Below, piece by piece: positions 33,980 through 44,922 of a stretch of DNA of 64,000 nucleotides (position 1 is the stretch's first letter; each line of letters begins with the position of its first letter). The notes beneath the pieces were generated by a model. That model saw only the letters and a list, made by a program, of their open reading frames with translations, was not told the DNA's origin and searched no databases. Source of the stretch: Acidovorax sp. A1169 (GTDB lineage: Bacteria; Pseudomonadota; Gammaproteobacteria; Burkholderiales; Burkholderiaceae_C); the NCBI RefSeq assembly GCF_030704685.1, contig NZ_JAUZDX010000002.1, forward strand, positions 186,001 through 250,000. The letters are read 5' to 3'. The position numbers and the translations under genes are program-made.

Positions 33980-35520
33980 GTTTCGCTCACAGCGTTGTTG
34001 TCGTGTTGAAGGAAGGCGCGCAGCTCGATCGGGCGATCGGCCTGCTGGCGCTGTACGCGCACGGTCATGCGCCACTGCCCGGTGGCAGGGTTGCGGTAGG
34101 CCGCGTTTTCGAGAACCTTGCCGTTGGCGTCGGCGGTGACGACGGCCTTCACGGCCGCATCGGCGGGCAGGGCGGCCAGCGCCGGGCCGTTGAAATCGAC
34201 CACGTACTGCACCTGCTGGCGCAGCTCCTGCGCGCTTTGCTGGGTAAAGCCCATGCCGCGGCGCGACTGCGTGACCCAGCTGCCCGGTGGGCGCTGCTGT
34301 TCGTCGCCCTGCCAGCCGAGTTCGTACGAGAACTCCAGCGGCGTGCCGGGGGCTGGCAATTTGGCAGGAACCCAGTACGCAACGATGTTGTCGTGCGTTT
34401 CGTCGGGCGTGTTGTTCTGCACCAGTTCCACCCGTCCTGGGCCCCAGTCGTGCAAGGGGCGCACCCAGGCGCTAGGACGGCGCTCGTATCGGGCTTCCAC
34501 GTCCTCGTAGCTGGCCCACTGGCGGTCGCGCTGCATCAGGCCGAAGCCCTTGGGGTTGGTGGTGGTGAACGAGGTCACCAGGGTGCTGCCCGGGTTCTGC
34601 AGCGGGCGCCACAGCCATTCGCCTTCGCCCGTGGCGACCATCAGGCCGTCGGAGTCGTGCACCTCGGGGCGGAAGTCCTGCTTGCGCGGCTGGTTCTCGC
34701 CAAAGAAGAACATGCTGGTCAGCGGCGCCACGCCCAGCGTGCCGATGGGCTTGGCCGCGTTGCCGCGCACGAAGACCCGGGCGCGCACGGTGGTCGCGGT
34801 CTGCGGCCCCGGCGTGATGTCGAAGCGGTAGGCACCGGTGGCGCGGGGCGAGTCGAGCAGCGCAAACACCGTGACCTGCTTGCCTTGGGGCTCGGGCTTG
34901 ACCAGCCAGAAGTCGGTGAAGCGCGGAAACTCCTCGCCCGTGCCGCCCACGGTGTCGATCGCCAGGCCGCGGGCCGACAGGCCGTACTGCTGGCCGGCGC
35001 CCAGCGCGCGGAAGTAGCTTGCGCCCTGGAACACGGCCAGCTCGTCCTTGTACTCGGGCGAATTGAGGTGGTTGTGCAGGCGAAAGCCCGCAAAACCGAG
35101 GTCACCCCACGCCTGGGGCTGCACGGTGTTCTTGCCGTAGTCGAAGTCGGCGCGGCTGTAGTGGATGTCGCGCGTGCCCGAAGGCGTCACTTCATGGATG
35201 CGCACCGGCTGGGTCTGGTACAGGCCCAGGTGGAAGAACATGGCCTCGAAGGGCAGCTTCTCGGCGCGCCACAGAGCGCGCTCGGGCTTGTAGCGGATGT
35301 CGCGCACCTGGTCGTAGTTGAGCTGGGCCAGGTCGGCGGGCAGCTTGTCGCTGGCAGCAACGAAAGGCTTGTCGGCGCGCTCACGCGCCAGCTTTGTCAG
35401 GCTCTCGAAATCGAACGCCTGTGCCTGCGCCATGCTGGCCGCCAGCAGGGCGGACAGCGCCAGCGTGGCTGCAGCGCTGCGGCGCAAGCTGCGTGAAAAA
35501 GAAGGAAAGACAGCATCCAT
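33952..35520 (-). CDS. opgG: Glucans biosynthesis protein OpgG/OpgD (periplasmic)
   Basis: OpgG acts in the periplasm on nascent osmoregulated glucan. The 522-residue product has a signal peptide (basic SRSLRRS, hydrophobic core, cleavage after AQA at about 35). It then shows the family segments FDFESLTKLAR, GTRDIHYSRADFDYG, FPRFTDFWLVKP and FFFGENQPRKQDFRPEVHDSDGL. The hybrid OpgD family is close and cannot be excluded, but position before opgH favours OpgG. Its start codon is immediately preceded by a hairpin and lacks a Shine-Dalgarno. Confidence 0.9.
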   Translation of the reverse strand: MDAVFPSFSRSLRRSAAATLALSALLAASMAQAQAFDFESLTKLARERADKPFVAASDKLPADLAQLNYDQVRDIRYKPERALWRAEKLPFEAMFFHLGLYQTQPVRIHEVTPSGTRDIHYSRADFDYGKNTVQPQAWGDLGFAGFRLHNHLNSPEYKDELAVFQGASYFRALGAGQQYGLSARGLAIDTVGGTGEEFPRFTDFWLVKPEPQGKQVTVFALLDSPRATGAYRFDITPGPQTATTVRARVFVRGNAAKPIGTLGVAPLTSMFFFGENQPRKQDFRPEVHDSDGLMVATGEGEWLWRPLQNPGSTLVTSFTTTNPKGFGLMQRDRQWASYEDVEARYERRPSAWVRPLHDWGPGRVELVQNNTPDETHDNIVAYWVPAKLPAPGTPLEFSYELGWQGDEQQRPPGSWVTQSRRGMGFTQQSAQELRQQVQYVVDFNGPALAALPADAAVKAVVTADANGKVLENAAYRNPATGQWRMTVRVQRQQADRPIELRAFLQHDNNAVSETWTHIILPE

Positions 35521-35550
35521 GCTGGCATATAGGGCAAACCCTGTGCCAGC
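35521..35550 (-). promoter_or_regulatory. Stem-loop abutting the opgG start codon
   Basis: On the minus strand GCTGGCA-CA-GGG-TTTG-CCC-TATA-TGCCAGC folds into a 7-bp outer and 3-bp inner stem, and the next base is the A of the opgG ATG. No Shine-Dalgarno is visible in or after it. Such a structure could limit ribosome access to the start codon. Confidence 0.6.
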
Positions 35551-35702
35551 TTGAAAAAATGCTTGTATATCAAAGACTTAGGGGTGATCGCGCCTGTAAG
35601 CAAGTGTGCAGTGCAGCAAAATGACCTCAAAAGGCCGTTTTTTGTCGCCGGATGGCGACAGGGGGATGGCCGATGGTGGTCAATCCCTTTGAAATCAACG
35701 AC

Positions 35703-37124
<1,422 letters not shown>

Positions 37125-37128
37125 GGTT

Positions 37129-37776
37129 TCAGCGGACCTCGCTGGCTGCGGGGGCGGGTGGCCGGGCGGTCATGCTGCGCTCGATGGCACGCACGGCCTC
37201 CAACCGCTCGTTGAGCTGGTCGTTGCGGCGCTGGGCATCGCGCAATTGCTGTGCCTGCCGCTCCAGTTGCTCTTCCAGCCGGCGCTGCTGCAGCAGCCGC
37301 GCTTCCAGCAGGCGAGCCAGGGGTTGCAGGGGCTGCGTGGCGGTGTCGTTGTGGCCCAGCAGGCGCTGCACCTGCGCCAGGGCGCGGGCCGTGTCCACGG
37401 GCTGGCGGGTCTGGGCCAGGGCCAGCGCCAGGTGCAGGGGGCTGGCGGCCAGCGTGTCCTCGGCCTCGCCCAGGCGGGCGATTTCACGGGTCAGCTCGGC
37501 AGGCGGCATGCGCTGCACGCGGTCGGCATAGGCCAGCGCCTGGGTGAGCTGGGCAGATTCGGGCGCAGGCGCGATGGCCTGCGGCGCGGTTTCCCGGGGG
37601 GGCTCGGCGGGGGGCGGTGCCACGGGCAGGGGGGCTGGCACCACCACCGCCACGGGGGCGTGCGGCGTGCCTGCAGGCGGGGTGCTGATGCAGGCGGCCA
37701 GCAGCGCTGTGGGCGCCAGTACCAGTGCGCCGATGTGGCGGCGCGCAGCACGGGTGGATAACAGGCTAGGAGGCAT
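37129..37776 (-). CDS. QseG/YfhG-like lipoprotein between glrK and glrR
   Basis: The 215-residue protein has a lipoprotein signal (LAPTALLAAC) and a Pro/Ala spacer. A helical domain follows, ending in a coiled coil rich in Gln, Arg and Leu (RLEEQLERQAQQLRDAQRRNDQLNERL split over residues of about 165-195). Its position between kinase and regulator matches YfhG/QseG of enterobacteria, an outer-membrane lipoprotein that interacts with the kinase. Sequence identity to QseG cannot be judged by eye. The start overlaps glrK by 11 bases, and glrR starts five bases after its stop. Confidence 0.75.
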   Translation of the reverse strand: MPPSLLSTRAARRHIGALVLAPTALLAACISTPPAGTPHAPVAVVVPAPLPVAPPPAEPPRETAPQAIAPAPESAQLTQALAYADRVQRMPPAELTREIARLGEAEDTLAASPLHLALALAQTRQPVDTARALAQVQRLLGHNDTATQPLQPLARLLEARLLQQRRLEEQLERQAQQLRDAQRRNDQLNERLEAVRAIERSMTARPPAPAASEVR

Positions 37777-39226
37777 GGGGCAATTCGATGCGAAAAAAGG
37801 AATGGTCGCCATCTTCCACCAGTTCCACCCGGCCGCCATGGGCGCCGATGTATTCCTGAACGATGGACAGGCCTACCCCGGTGCCGCGCACGGCATCTTC
37901 GGGCTGGCGGGCGCCGCGGTAGAAGGGCTCGAAGACATGGGGCCGGTCGGCGGGAGCCACGCCGGGGCCCTGGTCGATGACGTCGATGCGCACCCGGCCC
38001 GGCACCCGTGACACTGCCAGGCGCACCGTGCCCTGCTTGGGCGAGAAGCGGATGGCGTTGGACAGCAGGTTGCCGATGGCCGAGGCGATCTTGTCGCCGT
38101 CGATGGCCAGCGACACGGGCGAGCCCTGCACCACCACGCGCAGGCTGCGGGCCTGCCATTGCAGGCGCTGGGATTCGACCTGCGCCTCCAGCAGCGCGAT
38201 CAGGTCGGTGTCGCGCCGGCGCAATTGCCGGGCCTCGAAGGCGGCGGCGTTGAAGCGCAGCAGCGCCTCGATCTCGTTTTGCAGCACGATCGTGTTGTGG
38301 TGCAGGATCTGCGCCACCTCCTGCTGCTCGGCATTGAGCTCGCCCGTCACGCCGTCCTGCAGCAAGGCCACGCCCTCGCGCATGGAGGCCAGCGGGGTCT
38401 TGAGCTCGTGCGATACGTGGCGCAAAAAGCGCGCCTTGTCCGAGTCGAGTTCCAGCAGGCGCAGGCGCAGCCATTCGAGCTGCAGGCCCACGCGGCGCAC
38501 GTCGGCCGGGCCATTGATCTGGATGGGTTGCTCCAGGTCGTTCTCGCCCAAGAGGCGGATGGCGCCTTCGAGCCGCTTGAACGGCCGCGCCAGCCAGATG
38601 CCGAACGACAACGCCAGAGCCAGCGCCAGCACGATCACGCCCACCACCTGGTGCGTGACCTCGCGGCGGCTGGCGTCGACCTTGGCCTGCAGGGCGCTGT
38701 TGCGTTCGGCGTTGAGCTCCTGCACCGATTGCACGATGGCGTTGTGCAGCGTGTCGAGCGCGGCGAACTCCTCGGCTGCGGCGCGTTCGTTCTCCAGCGA
38801 CACGGCGGCCGGTGCCGCCATCAACGACTGCACCGTGGCCAGGTGGGCGCGCCACTGGGCCACGTGCCGGGCCGGCAGGCCGCCGTCCTGCAACTGCTGC
38901 AGGGTCTGCTGGGCGTCGCGTGCGATGTCGTCAAAGCCCCGGCGCAACTGCGCGTCGCCCAGCACCAGCGACTGCCGCGCCGCCCGTTCCATGGTCTGGC
39001 CGCGCTGGCCCAGGGCCTGCGCAGCGGCGCTCAGGCGCGTGGCCTGCACGGCGCCCTCGCGGCTTTGCACCATGAGCTGCTCCAGCGTGTACAGGGCACC
39101 GAGCGAGCTGGCGCCCAGCAGGCCGGCAATCAGCAAAAAGGCCAGCAGCAGCAACTGCTGGAAAGACAGGCCATGCAGGCGGTTCCTGCCCGGTTCACTC
39201 ACGCGTGCAGCGCTCGATTCGGCCAT
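37766..39226 (-). CDS. glrK: Sensor histidine kinase GlrK (QseE)
   Basis: The inner-membrane kinase phosphorylates GlrR. The 486 residues include a first transmembrane helix at about 25-46, a helical periplasmic domain, a second helix at about 193-213, a HAMP segment and the kinase core. The phospho-accepting H273 lies in FLRHVSHELKTPLASM, with GNLLSNAIRFSP, DQGPGV and the G box VRGTGVGLSIVQEY. The E. coli protein has a similar layout and 475 residues. Overlaps and short gaps tie it to qseG and glrR. Confidence 0.9.
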   Translation of the reverse strand: MAESSAARVSEPGRNRLHGLSFQQLLLLAFLLIAGLLGASSLGALYTLEQLMVQSREGAVQATRLSAAAQALGQRGQTMERAARQSLVLGDAQLRRGFDDIARDAQQTLQQLQDGGLPARHVAQWRAHLATVQSLMAAPAAVSLENERAAAEEFAALDTLHNAIVQSVQELNAERNSALQAKVDASRREVTHQVVGVIVLALALALSFGIWLARPFKRLEGAIRLLGENDLEQPIQINGPADVRRVGLQLEWLRLRLLELDSDKARFLRHVSHELKTPLASMREGVALLQDGVTGELNAEQQEVAQILHHNTIVLQNEIEALLRFNAAAFEARQLRRRDTDLIALLEAQVESQRLQWQARSLRVVVQGSPVSLAIDGDKIASAIGNLLSNAIRFSPKQGTVRLAVSRVPGRVRIDVIDQGPGVAPADRPHVFEPFYRGARQPEDAVRGTGVGLSIVQEYIGAHGGRVELVEDGDHSFFRIELPHAS

Positions 39227-39250
39227 GGAGAGTGGGGTGTGCCGCGCAGC

Positions 39251-40591
39251 TCAGGCAGTGGCTGCTTCCTGCACCACGACTTCGCCGCGCAAGGTGTAGG
39301 CCTTGGCCTCGGTGATGGTCACGTCCACCATCTGGCCTACCAGGCGCGGCTGGCCCACGAAGTTGACCACACGGTTGCACTCGGTGCGGCCCATGAGCTC
39401 GCTGGCGTCGCGCTTGGAGGCGCCTTCCACCAGGATGCGCTGCACCGAGCCCACGCGGCTTTCGCTGATGGACTTGATGTTGGCGTTGATCACCGACTGC
39501 AAGTGCTGCAGGCGGCGCAGCTTCACCTCGTGCGGCGTGTCGTCGTGCAGGCCGGCGGCGGGTGTGCCGGGGCGCGGGCTGAAGATGAAGCTGAAGCTGT
39601 TGTCGAAGTGGATGTCGTCGATCAGCTTCATCATCTTGCCGAAGTCTTCCTCGGTCTCGCCGGGGAAGCCGACGATGAAGTCGCTGCTCATCGCCAGGTC
39701 GGGGCGGATGGCGCGCAGCTTGCGCACCGTGCTCTTGTATTCCATGGCCGTGTAGCCGCGCTTCATGGCCATCAGGATGCGGTCGCTGCCGTGCTGCACC
39801 GGCAGGTGCAGGTGGTTGGCCAGCTTGGGGATGCTGGCGTAGGCTGCGATCAGGCGCGGCGTGAACTCATTGGGGTGGCTGGTGGTGTAGCGGATGCGCT
39901 CGATGCCGGGGATCTCGGCCACATATTCGAGCAGCAGCGCGAAGTCGGCGATCTCGGCGGTGCCGCCCATCTTGCCCAGGTAGGCGTTCACGTTCTGGCC
40001 CAGCAGGGTGATCTCTTTCACGCCCTGGTCGGCCAGGCCCGCCACTTCCACCAGCACGTCGTCGAACGGGCGGCTGACCTCTTCGCCGCGCGTATAGGGC
40101 ACCACGCAGTAGCTGCAGTATTTGCTGCAGCCTTCCATGATGGAGACGAAGGCGCTGGCGCCCTCGACCCGTGCCGGAGGCAGGTGGTCGAACTTCTCGA
40201 TCTCGGGAAAGCTGATGTCCACCTGCGGGCGGTCCAGCCGCTCGCGCTGGTTCAGCAGTTCGGGCAGGCGGTGCAGGGTCTGGGGGCCGAACACCACGTC
40301 CACGTAGGGCGCGCGCTTGATGATCTCGGCGCCTTCCTGGCTGGCCACGCAGCCGCCCACACCGATCTTCACGCCGCGGGCCTTCAGGTGCTTGATGCGG
40401 CCCAGGTCGCTGAACACCTTCTCCTGCGCCTTTTCGCGCACGGAGCAGGTATTGAACAGGATCAGGTCGGCCTCGTCCACGTTCTGCGTGGGCTCGTAGC
40501 CCTGTGCGGCGTGCAGCACGTCGGCCATCTTGTCCGAGTCGTACTCGTTCATCTGGCAGCCGAAGGTTTTGATGAAGACTTTTTTGGCCAT
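39251..40591 (-). CDS. miaB: tRNA-2-methylthio-N6-dimethylallyladenosine synthase
   Basis: MiaB adds the methylthio group to i6A37 of tRNAs reading UNN codons. The roughly 446-residue protein has an N-terminal UPF0004 domain with [13 protein letters not shown] (first cluster Cys at 12), [15 protein letters not shown] and the third Cys in GGCVASQ. The radical SAM motif [17 protein letters not shown] and a C-terminal TRAM domain complete it. I prefer the ATG at 40591 (MAKKVF) over 40600. Downstream of it lies glrK in the same direction, 25 bp away. Confidence 0.95.
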   Translation of the reverse strand: MAKKVFIKTFGCQMNEYDSDKMADVLHAAQGYEPTQNVDEADLILFNTCSVREKAQEKVFSDLGRIKHLKARGVKIGVGGCVASQEGAEIIKRAPYVDVVFGPQTLHRLPELLNQRERLDRPQVDISFPEIEKFDHLPPARVEGASAFVSIMEGCSKYCSYCVVPYTRGEEVSRPFDDVLVEVAGLADQGVKEITLLGQNVNAYLGKMGGTAEIADFALLLEYVAEIPGIERIRYTTSHPNEFTPRLIAAYASIPKLANHLHLPVQHGSDRILMAMKRGYTAMEYKSTVRKLRAIRPDLAMSSDFIVGFPGETEEDFGKMMKLIDDIHFDNSFSFIFSPRPGTPAAGLHDDTPHEVKLRRLQHLQSVINANIKSISESRVGSVQRILVEGASKRDASELMGRTECNRVVNFVGQPRLVGQMVDVTITEAKAYTLRGEVVVQEAATA

Positions 40592-40691
40592 GGCAGTCAA
40601 TTCTCGTGTCCGAATGGGGATGCAGCGGCACGCGTGGGGCGGCCGCTTTGGGTGGGGTGGTGGGCGCGCGCGTGGCCCACCGGGACCGGGC

Positions 40692-41144
40692 TTACTTCTT
40701 GACCGGGTCTGAGTCGGTGCGGAAGTTGAACTGGATCGTGTCCCCAGGACCTTTGCGTGGCTGGGCCACCTCGCCCTGGGTCAGGATCCAGGCGGACAGC
40801 AGCATGCCCGTGCTGTTCTCGATCAAGTAGTTGACCTTGAAGGTCTGGCCCTGCACGGTGTGCAGCATCACCAGCGTGTTCTGCGGGGTGAACAGGCGCA
40901 TGCCCGGCGCCATGCGGATGGAGTTGCCATTGAGCTTGGCCTCGGATCCGGCCAGCACGGTCAGGTTGCCGCGCAGCGAGGCATCGGGAAAGTTGCGCAT
41001 CTCGCCCATGCCGCCGGGCACCTGCTGGGCCTGGACCGGGGCGGCGGCGCACAGCAGCGCGGCGAGGCCGGCGGCAGCCAGGGCGCGCAGCGGGGATCGG
41101 CCTTGGCGGGCTTGGAAAGTCAGGGCAGGGGTGCAGCGGTTCAT
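40692..41144 (-). CDS. Small secreted protein of unknown function
   Basis: The 150-residue product has a clear signal peptide (basic start, [23 protein letters not shown], cleavage after AQA). The mature part is beta-rich with [29 protein letters not shown] and [21 protein letters not shown] recognise no catalytic motif; a periplasmic structural or chaperone role is possible but unsupported. It stands alone between miaB and the tRNA-Met gene, with a bidirectional terminator upstream. Confidence 0.75.
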   Translation of the reverse strand: MNRCTPALTFQARQGRSPLRALAAAGLAALLCAAAPVQAQQVPGGMGEMRNFPDASLRGNLTVLAGSEAKLNGNSIRMAPGMRLFTPQNTLVMLHTVQGQTFKVNYLIENSTGMLLSAWILTQGEVAQPRKGPGDTIQFNFRTDSDPVKK

Positions 41145-41269
41145 GGTGTGTATCCAGAGGCTGTGAAGCAAGGTGGGGAAGGCGATTTTACCGGCCGGTG
41201 CGCTGGCAAAGGCCTTTTGGAACAAGCCCTTACCGTGCACACCATGCGCCGAAACAACGCCGGCCCAAG

Positions 41270-41306
41270 AAAAAACCCGCAGCGCCAGGGCGCAGCGGGT
41301 TTTTGG
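41270..41306. terminator. Bidirectional terminator-like hairpin before tRNA-Met end
   Basis: AACCCGCAGCGC pairs with GCGCAGCGGGTT with one mismatch and a short loop, flanked by an A-run on the left and TTTTT on the right. On the minus strand it lies just after the tRNA 3' end and so should terminate the tRNA transcript. Confidence 0.75.
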
Positions 41307-41309
41307 ATG

Positions 41310-41386
41310 TGGTGGTGGTAGGTGGACTTGAACCACCGACATCAGCATTATGAATGCTGCGCTCTAACCAACTGAGCTATACCACC
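41310..41386 (-). tRNA. tRNA-Met (anticodon CAT), elongator
   Basis: The 77-nt sequence folds as a cloverleaf: acceptor GGTGGTA/TACCACC, D arm with GCTCAGTTGGTTAGAGC, anticodon stem CAGCA/TGCTG with loop TTCATAA, and T arm GTGG-TTCAAGT-CCAC. The 3' CCA is encoded. The first base pair (G-C) and the absence of three consecutive G-C pairs under the anticodon loop exclude the initiator type. A CAT anticodon could also be tRNA-Ile2 (lysidine), but the overall sequence looks like elongator Met. Confidence 0.9.
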
Positions 41387-41411
41387 GCAGACCGAAATTA
41401 TAGAACAAAAA

Positions 41412-42191
41412 TTATTGGTGTGTAAAGTTCGCGGCGCGTTTGTTCACGAAAGCGTCCATGCCTTCCTTCTGGTCCTGGGTGGAGAACAGGGCGTGGAACA
41501 GGCGGCGCTCGAACATCACGCCGTCCGACAGGCTGCCTTCGAAGGCACGGTTCACCGACTCCTTGGCGGCCATCACGGCGATCTGCGAGAAGCCCGCGAT
41601 GACCAGGGCGGCGCCCAGGGCTTCGTCGGCCAGCTTGTCGTAGGGCACGATGCGGCTCACCAGGCCGGCGCGCTCGGCTTCGGCGGCGTCCATCATGCGG
41701 CCCGTGAGGGCCATGTCCATGGCCTTGGCCTTGCCTACCGCGCGCGGCAGGCGCTGCGTGCCACCGGCGCCGGGGATCACGCCGAGCTTGATCTCGGGCT
41801 GGCCGAACTTGGCGTTGTCGGCGGCGATGATGAAGTCGCACATCATCGCCAGCTCGCAGCCGCCGCCCAGCGCAAAGCCGCTCACCGCCGCGATCACCGG
41901 CTTGCGGATGGAGCGGATGGTCTCCCAGTTGCGCGTGATGTAGTCGCCCTTGTAGGTGTCGGCAAAGCTGTACTTGGCCATGGCACCGATGTCGGCGCCT
42001 GCGGCGAACGCGCGCTCGCTGCCGGTGACGATGATGCAGCCGATCTTCTCGTCGGCATCGAAGGCCTTGAGGGCTTCGCCCAGCTCGTTCATCAACTGGT
42101 CGTTGAGCGCGTTGAGCTGCTTGGGGCGGTTGAGCGTGACGATGCCGACCTTCTCGGCTTCGGTGCGCACTTCAATGGTTTCGTAGGCCAT
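41412..42191 (-). CDS. Enoyl-CoA hydratase (crotonase family)
   Basis: The 259-residue enzyme should hydrate trans-2-enoyl-CoA thioesters in fatty-acid or related beta-oxidation. Crotonase features are clear: [13 protein letters not shown], the oxyanion-hole loop [36 protein letters not shown] carrying the two catalytic Glu positions, and a C-terminal helix with [11 protein letters not shown]. The GADI and GCELA motifs resemble the short-chain EchA/PaaF type. Substrate specificity cannot be read directly, and no other beta-oxidation genes are adjacent. Confidence 0.9.
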   Translation of the reverse strand: MAYETIEVRTEAEKVGIVTLNRPKQLNALNDQLMNELGEALKAFDADEKIGCIIVTGSERAFAAGADIGAMAKYSFADTYKGDYITRNWETIRSIRKPVIAAVSGFALGGGCELAMMCDFIIAADNAKFGQPEIKLGVIPGAGGTQRLPRAVGKAKAMDMALTGRMMDAAEAERAGLVSRIVPYDKLADEALGAALVIAGFSQIAVMAAKESVNRAFEGSLSDGVMFERRLFHALFSTQDQKEGMDAFVNKRAANFTHQ

Positions 42192-42268
42192 GGAATCGGA
42201 TCTCCTGTGGTTGTTGGTGTGTTGTTCGGTCTCTGCCGGATGACTATACCCAAGCCGTGGACGCTGCC

Positions 42269-44056
42269 TTAAGCGAGCCAGCGGCCCACGGCGGTACTGT
42301 TGGTCACCCCCAGGCTGATGGTGTCGGGCGGGGCGCCCTTGCGGTCGGCGGCATCGGGTGGCAAGGTCAGCGGCAGTTGCAGCAGCCGGCCATCGCGCGC
42401 CACCACGGCCACCAGCTTGTGCTCGGTGCCCGCATAGAAGGCCACGTCGTCGAGCTTCTGCACGCGCCAGCCCTGGCCATCCACCAGCACGCCCAGCCAC
42501 TCGTCGCCGGCGGCAAGCCCGGCCTTTTCGGCGGCACCGCCGCGCAGCACGGTCTTGATCTGCACGCTGTGGTTTTCCGCCACGCGCATGCCCAGGCGCT
42601 GGGCCAGTTGCGGTCGCTCGGCCTTGAGCAGCACACCGTGGGCCGCCAGCAGTTCGGCCAGCGGCAGTTCGGCCGTGCTGTGCACCCAGGCGTCGATCTC
42701 GCTGTCGAACGAACGGTGCCCCAGTTTCTGCAGCACCGCGCGCAGGTCGGCCTCCGCCATGGGGCCGCCTTTGCAGTGTTTCCACAGCGCACGCATCACC
42801 TCGTCCAGCGTGGTTTTGCCGTCGCGGCGCAGGGCCAGGTCCAGGCACAGGCCCACCAGCGAGCCCTTGGTGTAGTAGCTCACCGTGCCGTTGGCAGTGT
42901 TCTCGTCCTGGCGGTAGTATTTGACCCAGGCATCGAAGCTGGCCTGGGCCACCGTCTGCACGTGGCGCCCGGGGGTCTGCAGCACCTGGTTGACGGTCTT
43001 GGTGATCAGCTTGAGGTAGGTGGCGTCGTCGATCAGGCCGGCGCGGCGCAGCAGCAGGTCGTCGTAGTAGCTGGTGAAGCCTTCGAAGAACCACAGCAGC
43101 TGTGTGTAGTTCTCGCGGCCGTAGTCGTAGCGGGTGAGCTCGGCCGGACGCAGGCGCTTGACGTTCCAGGTGTGGAAATACTCGTGGCTGATCAGGCCCA
43201 GCAGCGTGGTGTAGCCGTCGCCTGCGCGCGCCTCGCCCTGTCGCGGCAGGTCGCGCCGCCCGCAGATCAGTGCGGTGGAGTTGATGTGCTCCAGCCCGCC
43301 GTAGCTGTCGCCCACGGCGTTGAGCATGAACAGGTAGCTCTTGAACGGGGCCTTGCCCTTGTCGCCGTGCCAGAAGGCCATGGCCGTCTCGCAGATCTTC
43401 TGCGTATCGGCCAGCAGGCGCTTGCCATCGAACGAGGGCGCGGCGCCCGCGACGACGAAACGGTGTGCAACGCCCCCGGCCGTGAAACGCCCGCTCCAGA
43501 AGGTGCCCATCTCCACCGGGCAGTCCACCAGCTCGTCGTAGTGCGCGGCGGCATAGGTGCCGAAGCCCGCCTTGTCGGTGGCGCGCGCCGCCAGCCCCGT
43601 GGCGACGGACCAGTGCGCGGTGGCGGCGGTGCTCGCCACCTCCAGTGTGTGCGCGCCGTCCTCCTGGCCGTGCACGCGCAGGCACAGGCTGGTGCCGTTG
43701 AAAAAGCCGCGCGCGGCATCCAGCCACGCGGTGCGCACCGAGTTGTCGTAGGCGCAGACCTGGTAGGTCAGCACCAGGGCCTGGCCGGGGCGGCACTCCA
43801 CTTGCCAGCGGTTCTTTTCCTGTTGGGTCAGCGGCACGCTGCGCCGGCCCTGGCGGGCCTGCAGCTGCTGCAGGTTCTTGGAAAATTCGCGCACCAGGTA
43901 GCTGCCCGGTATCCATACCGGCAGCGATAGCTCCTGCTGCTCAGCTGGCGCGGCCACCGTGAGGGTGACCGAGAACAGGTGGGCGTTGAGGTCGGCGGGC
44001 TCGATGCGGTAGTGAACGGGGGCGGGGTGGGTAACGTCGGTGCGCTGGGTGGCCAT
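42269..44056 (-). CDS. M61 family metallopeptidase (glycyl aminopeptidase-like) with PDZ domain
   Basis: The 595-residue protein has an N-terminal beta domain ([21 protein letters not shown]), a gluzincin peptidase domain with GGLEHINS, zinc motif [14 protein letters not shown] at 291-304 (catalytic Glu at 292) and [19 protein letters not shown] providing the third ligand. A C-terminal PDZ-like region contains [18 protein letters not shown]. No signal peptide is evident, so it is probably cytoplasmic. The M61 founder hydrolyses glycine-containing peptides; the substrate here is unknown. Confidence 0.92.
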   Translation of the reverse strand: MATQRTDVTHPAPVHYRIEPADLNAHLFSVTLTVAAPAEQQELSLPVWIPGSYLVREFSKNLQQLQARQGRRSVPLTQQEKNRWQVECRPGQALVLTYQVCAYDNSVRTAWLDAARGFFNGTSLCLRVHGQEDGAHTLEVASTAATAHWSVATGLAARATDKAGFGTYAAAHYDELVDCPVEMGTFWSGRFTAGGVAHRFVVAGAAPSFDGKRLLADTQKICETAMAFWHGDKGKAPFKSYLFMLNAVGDSYGGLEHINSTALICGRRDLPRQGEARAGDGYTTLLGLISHEYFHTWNVKRLRPAELTRYDYGRENYTQLLWFFEGFTSYYDDLLLRRAGLIDDATYLKLITKTVNQVLQTPGRHVQTVAQASFDAWVKYYRQDENTANGTVSYYTKGSLVGLCLDLALRRDGKTTLDEVMRALWKHCKGGPMAEADLRAVLQKLGHRSFDSEIDAWVHSTAELPLAELLAAHGVLLKAERPQLAQRLGMRVAENHSVQIKTVLRGGAAEKAGLAAGDEWLGVLVDGQGWRVQKLDDVAFYAGTEHKLVAVVARDGRLLQLPLTLPPDAADRKGAPPDTISLGVTNSTAVGRWLA

Positions 44057-44117
44057 GGGCGGTGCTTTGCGTGGCGTGGGGCCTGGCACCTCGGGGCACC
44101 GGACCCGCGGATGTCTG

Positions 44118-44849
44118 TCAGTTCGTGGTGGGCGTGTCGGCGGCGGCTTCTGCCAGCCGCTTTTCCACGTCCTGCGCGCCGATGGCGCCCGGCACGCGGA
44201 TGCCATCGGCAAAGATCAAAGTCGGTGTGCCGGTGATCTTGTGTTTCTTGCCGAACGCCAGGTTGCGCTGCAGCGCGTTCGTGTCGCAGCTCGCGGCCGC
44301 AGGGTTCTTGTCGCGCACCATCATGTCCTGCCAGGCGGCGACCTTGTCCTTGGCGCACCAGATGTTGCGCGATTTTTCGGCCGAGTCGGGGCTCAGGATG
44401 GGGTACAGGAACAGGTACACGGTCACGTTGTCCACCTTCTGCATGTCGCGCTCGAAGCGCTTGCAGTAGCCGCAGTTGGGGTCCTCGAACACCGCCACCT
44501 TGCGCTTGCCGTCGCCACGAACGATGGTGAAGGCGTCCTTGATCGGCAGGGCCGAGAAGTCCACGGCCGTGATCTTGGCGATGCGGTCTTCCGTCAGGTT
44601 GCGGCGCGCCTTGGTGTCGATCAGCTCGCCCTGGATCAGGTAGTTGCCCTTGGCATCGGTGTAGAACACGTCGGTGCCGATGCGCACCTCGTACAGCCCC
44701 TGCATGGCCGTGGGGCTGACCTCGTCGATCTGCTTCATCTGCGGAATGCGCTCGGCCAAGGCCTTGCGGATGGCCGCTTCCTGGGCAATGGCCGACAGGC
44801 CCAGCAAGGCCAGCGCGGCGCCTGCCAGCACGGTGGAAATCAGTTTCAT
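44118..44849 (-). CDS. dsbC: Thiol:disulfide interchange protein DsbC
   Basis: DsbC isomerises wrong disulfides in periplasmic proteins and is kept reduced by DsbD. The 243-residue product has a signal peptide ending near IAQ (residue 23), an N-terminal dimerisation domain with GLYEVRIGTDVFYTD and YLIQGELID, and a thioredoxin domain with active site FEDPNCGYCKRFE (C126 and C129) and cis-proline TGTPTLIFADG. Two further Cys residues form the structural disulfide region (IWCAKD, ASCDTN). Confidence 0.93.
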   Translation of the reverse strand: MKLISTVLAGAALALLGLSAIAQEAAIRKALAERIPQMKQIDEVSPTAMQGLYEVRIGTDVFYTDAKGNYLIQGELIDTKARRNLTEDRIAKITAVDFSALPIKDAFTIVRGDGKRKVAVFEDPNCGYCKRFERDMQKVDNVTVYLFLYPILSPDSAEKSRNIWCAKDKVAAWQDMMVRDKNPAAASCDTNALQRNLAFGKKHKITGTPTLIFADGIRVPGAIGAQDVEKRLAEAAADTPTTN

Positions 44850-44922
44850 GGTGTTCTTGCTCGCTTCAATGGTGTCTGGCGGGCCTGCATGTGGGCGCAG
44901 CCCCTGGTTGCCGGTAAGTGGG

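Noticed and set aside
35650-35672. Hairpin GTCGCC/GGCGAC with a T-run as glrR terminator
   Set aside because: The T-run precedes the stem on the plus strand, giving A residues after the stem in the direction of glrR transcription.
41310-41386. tRNA-Ile2 with a CAT anticodon modified to lysidine
   Set aside because: The overall sequence matches elongator tRNA-Met of betaproteobacteria better, but the distinction is not absolute by eye.
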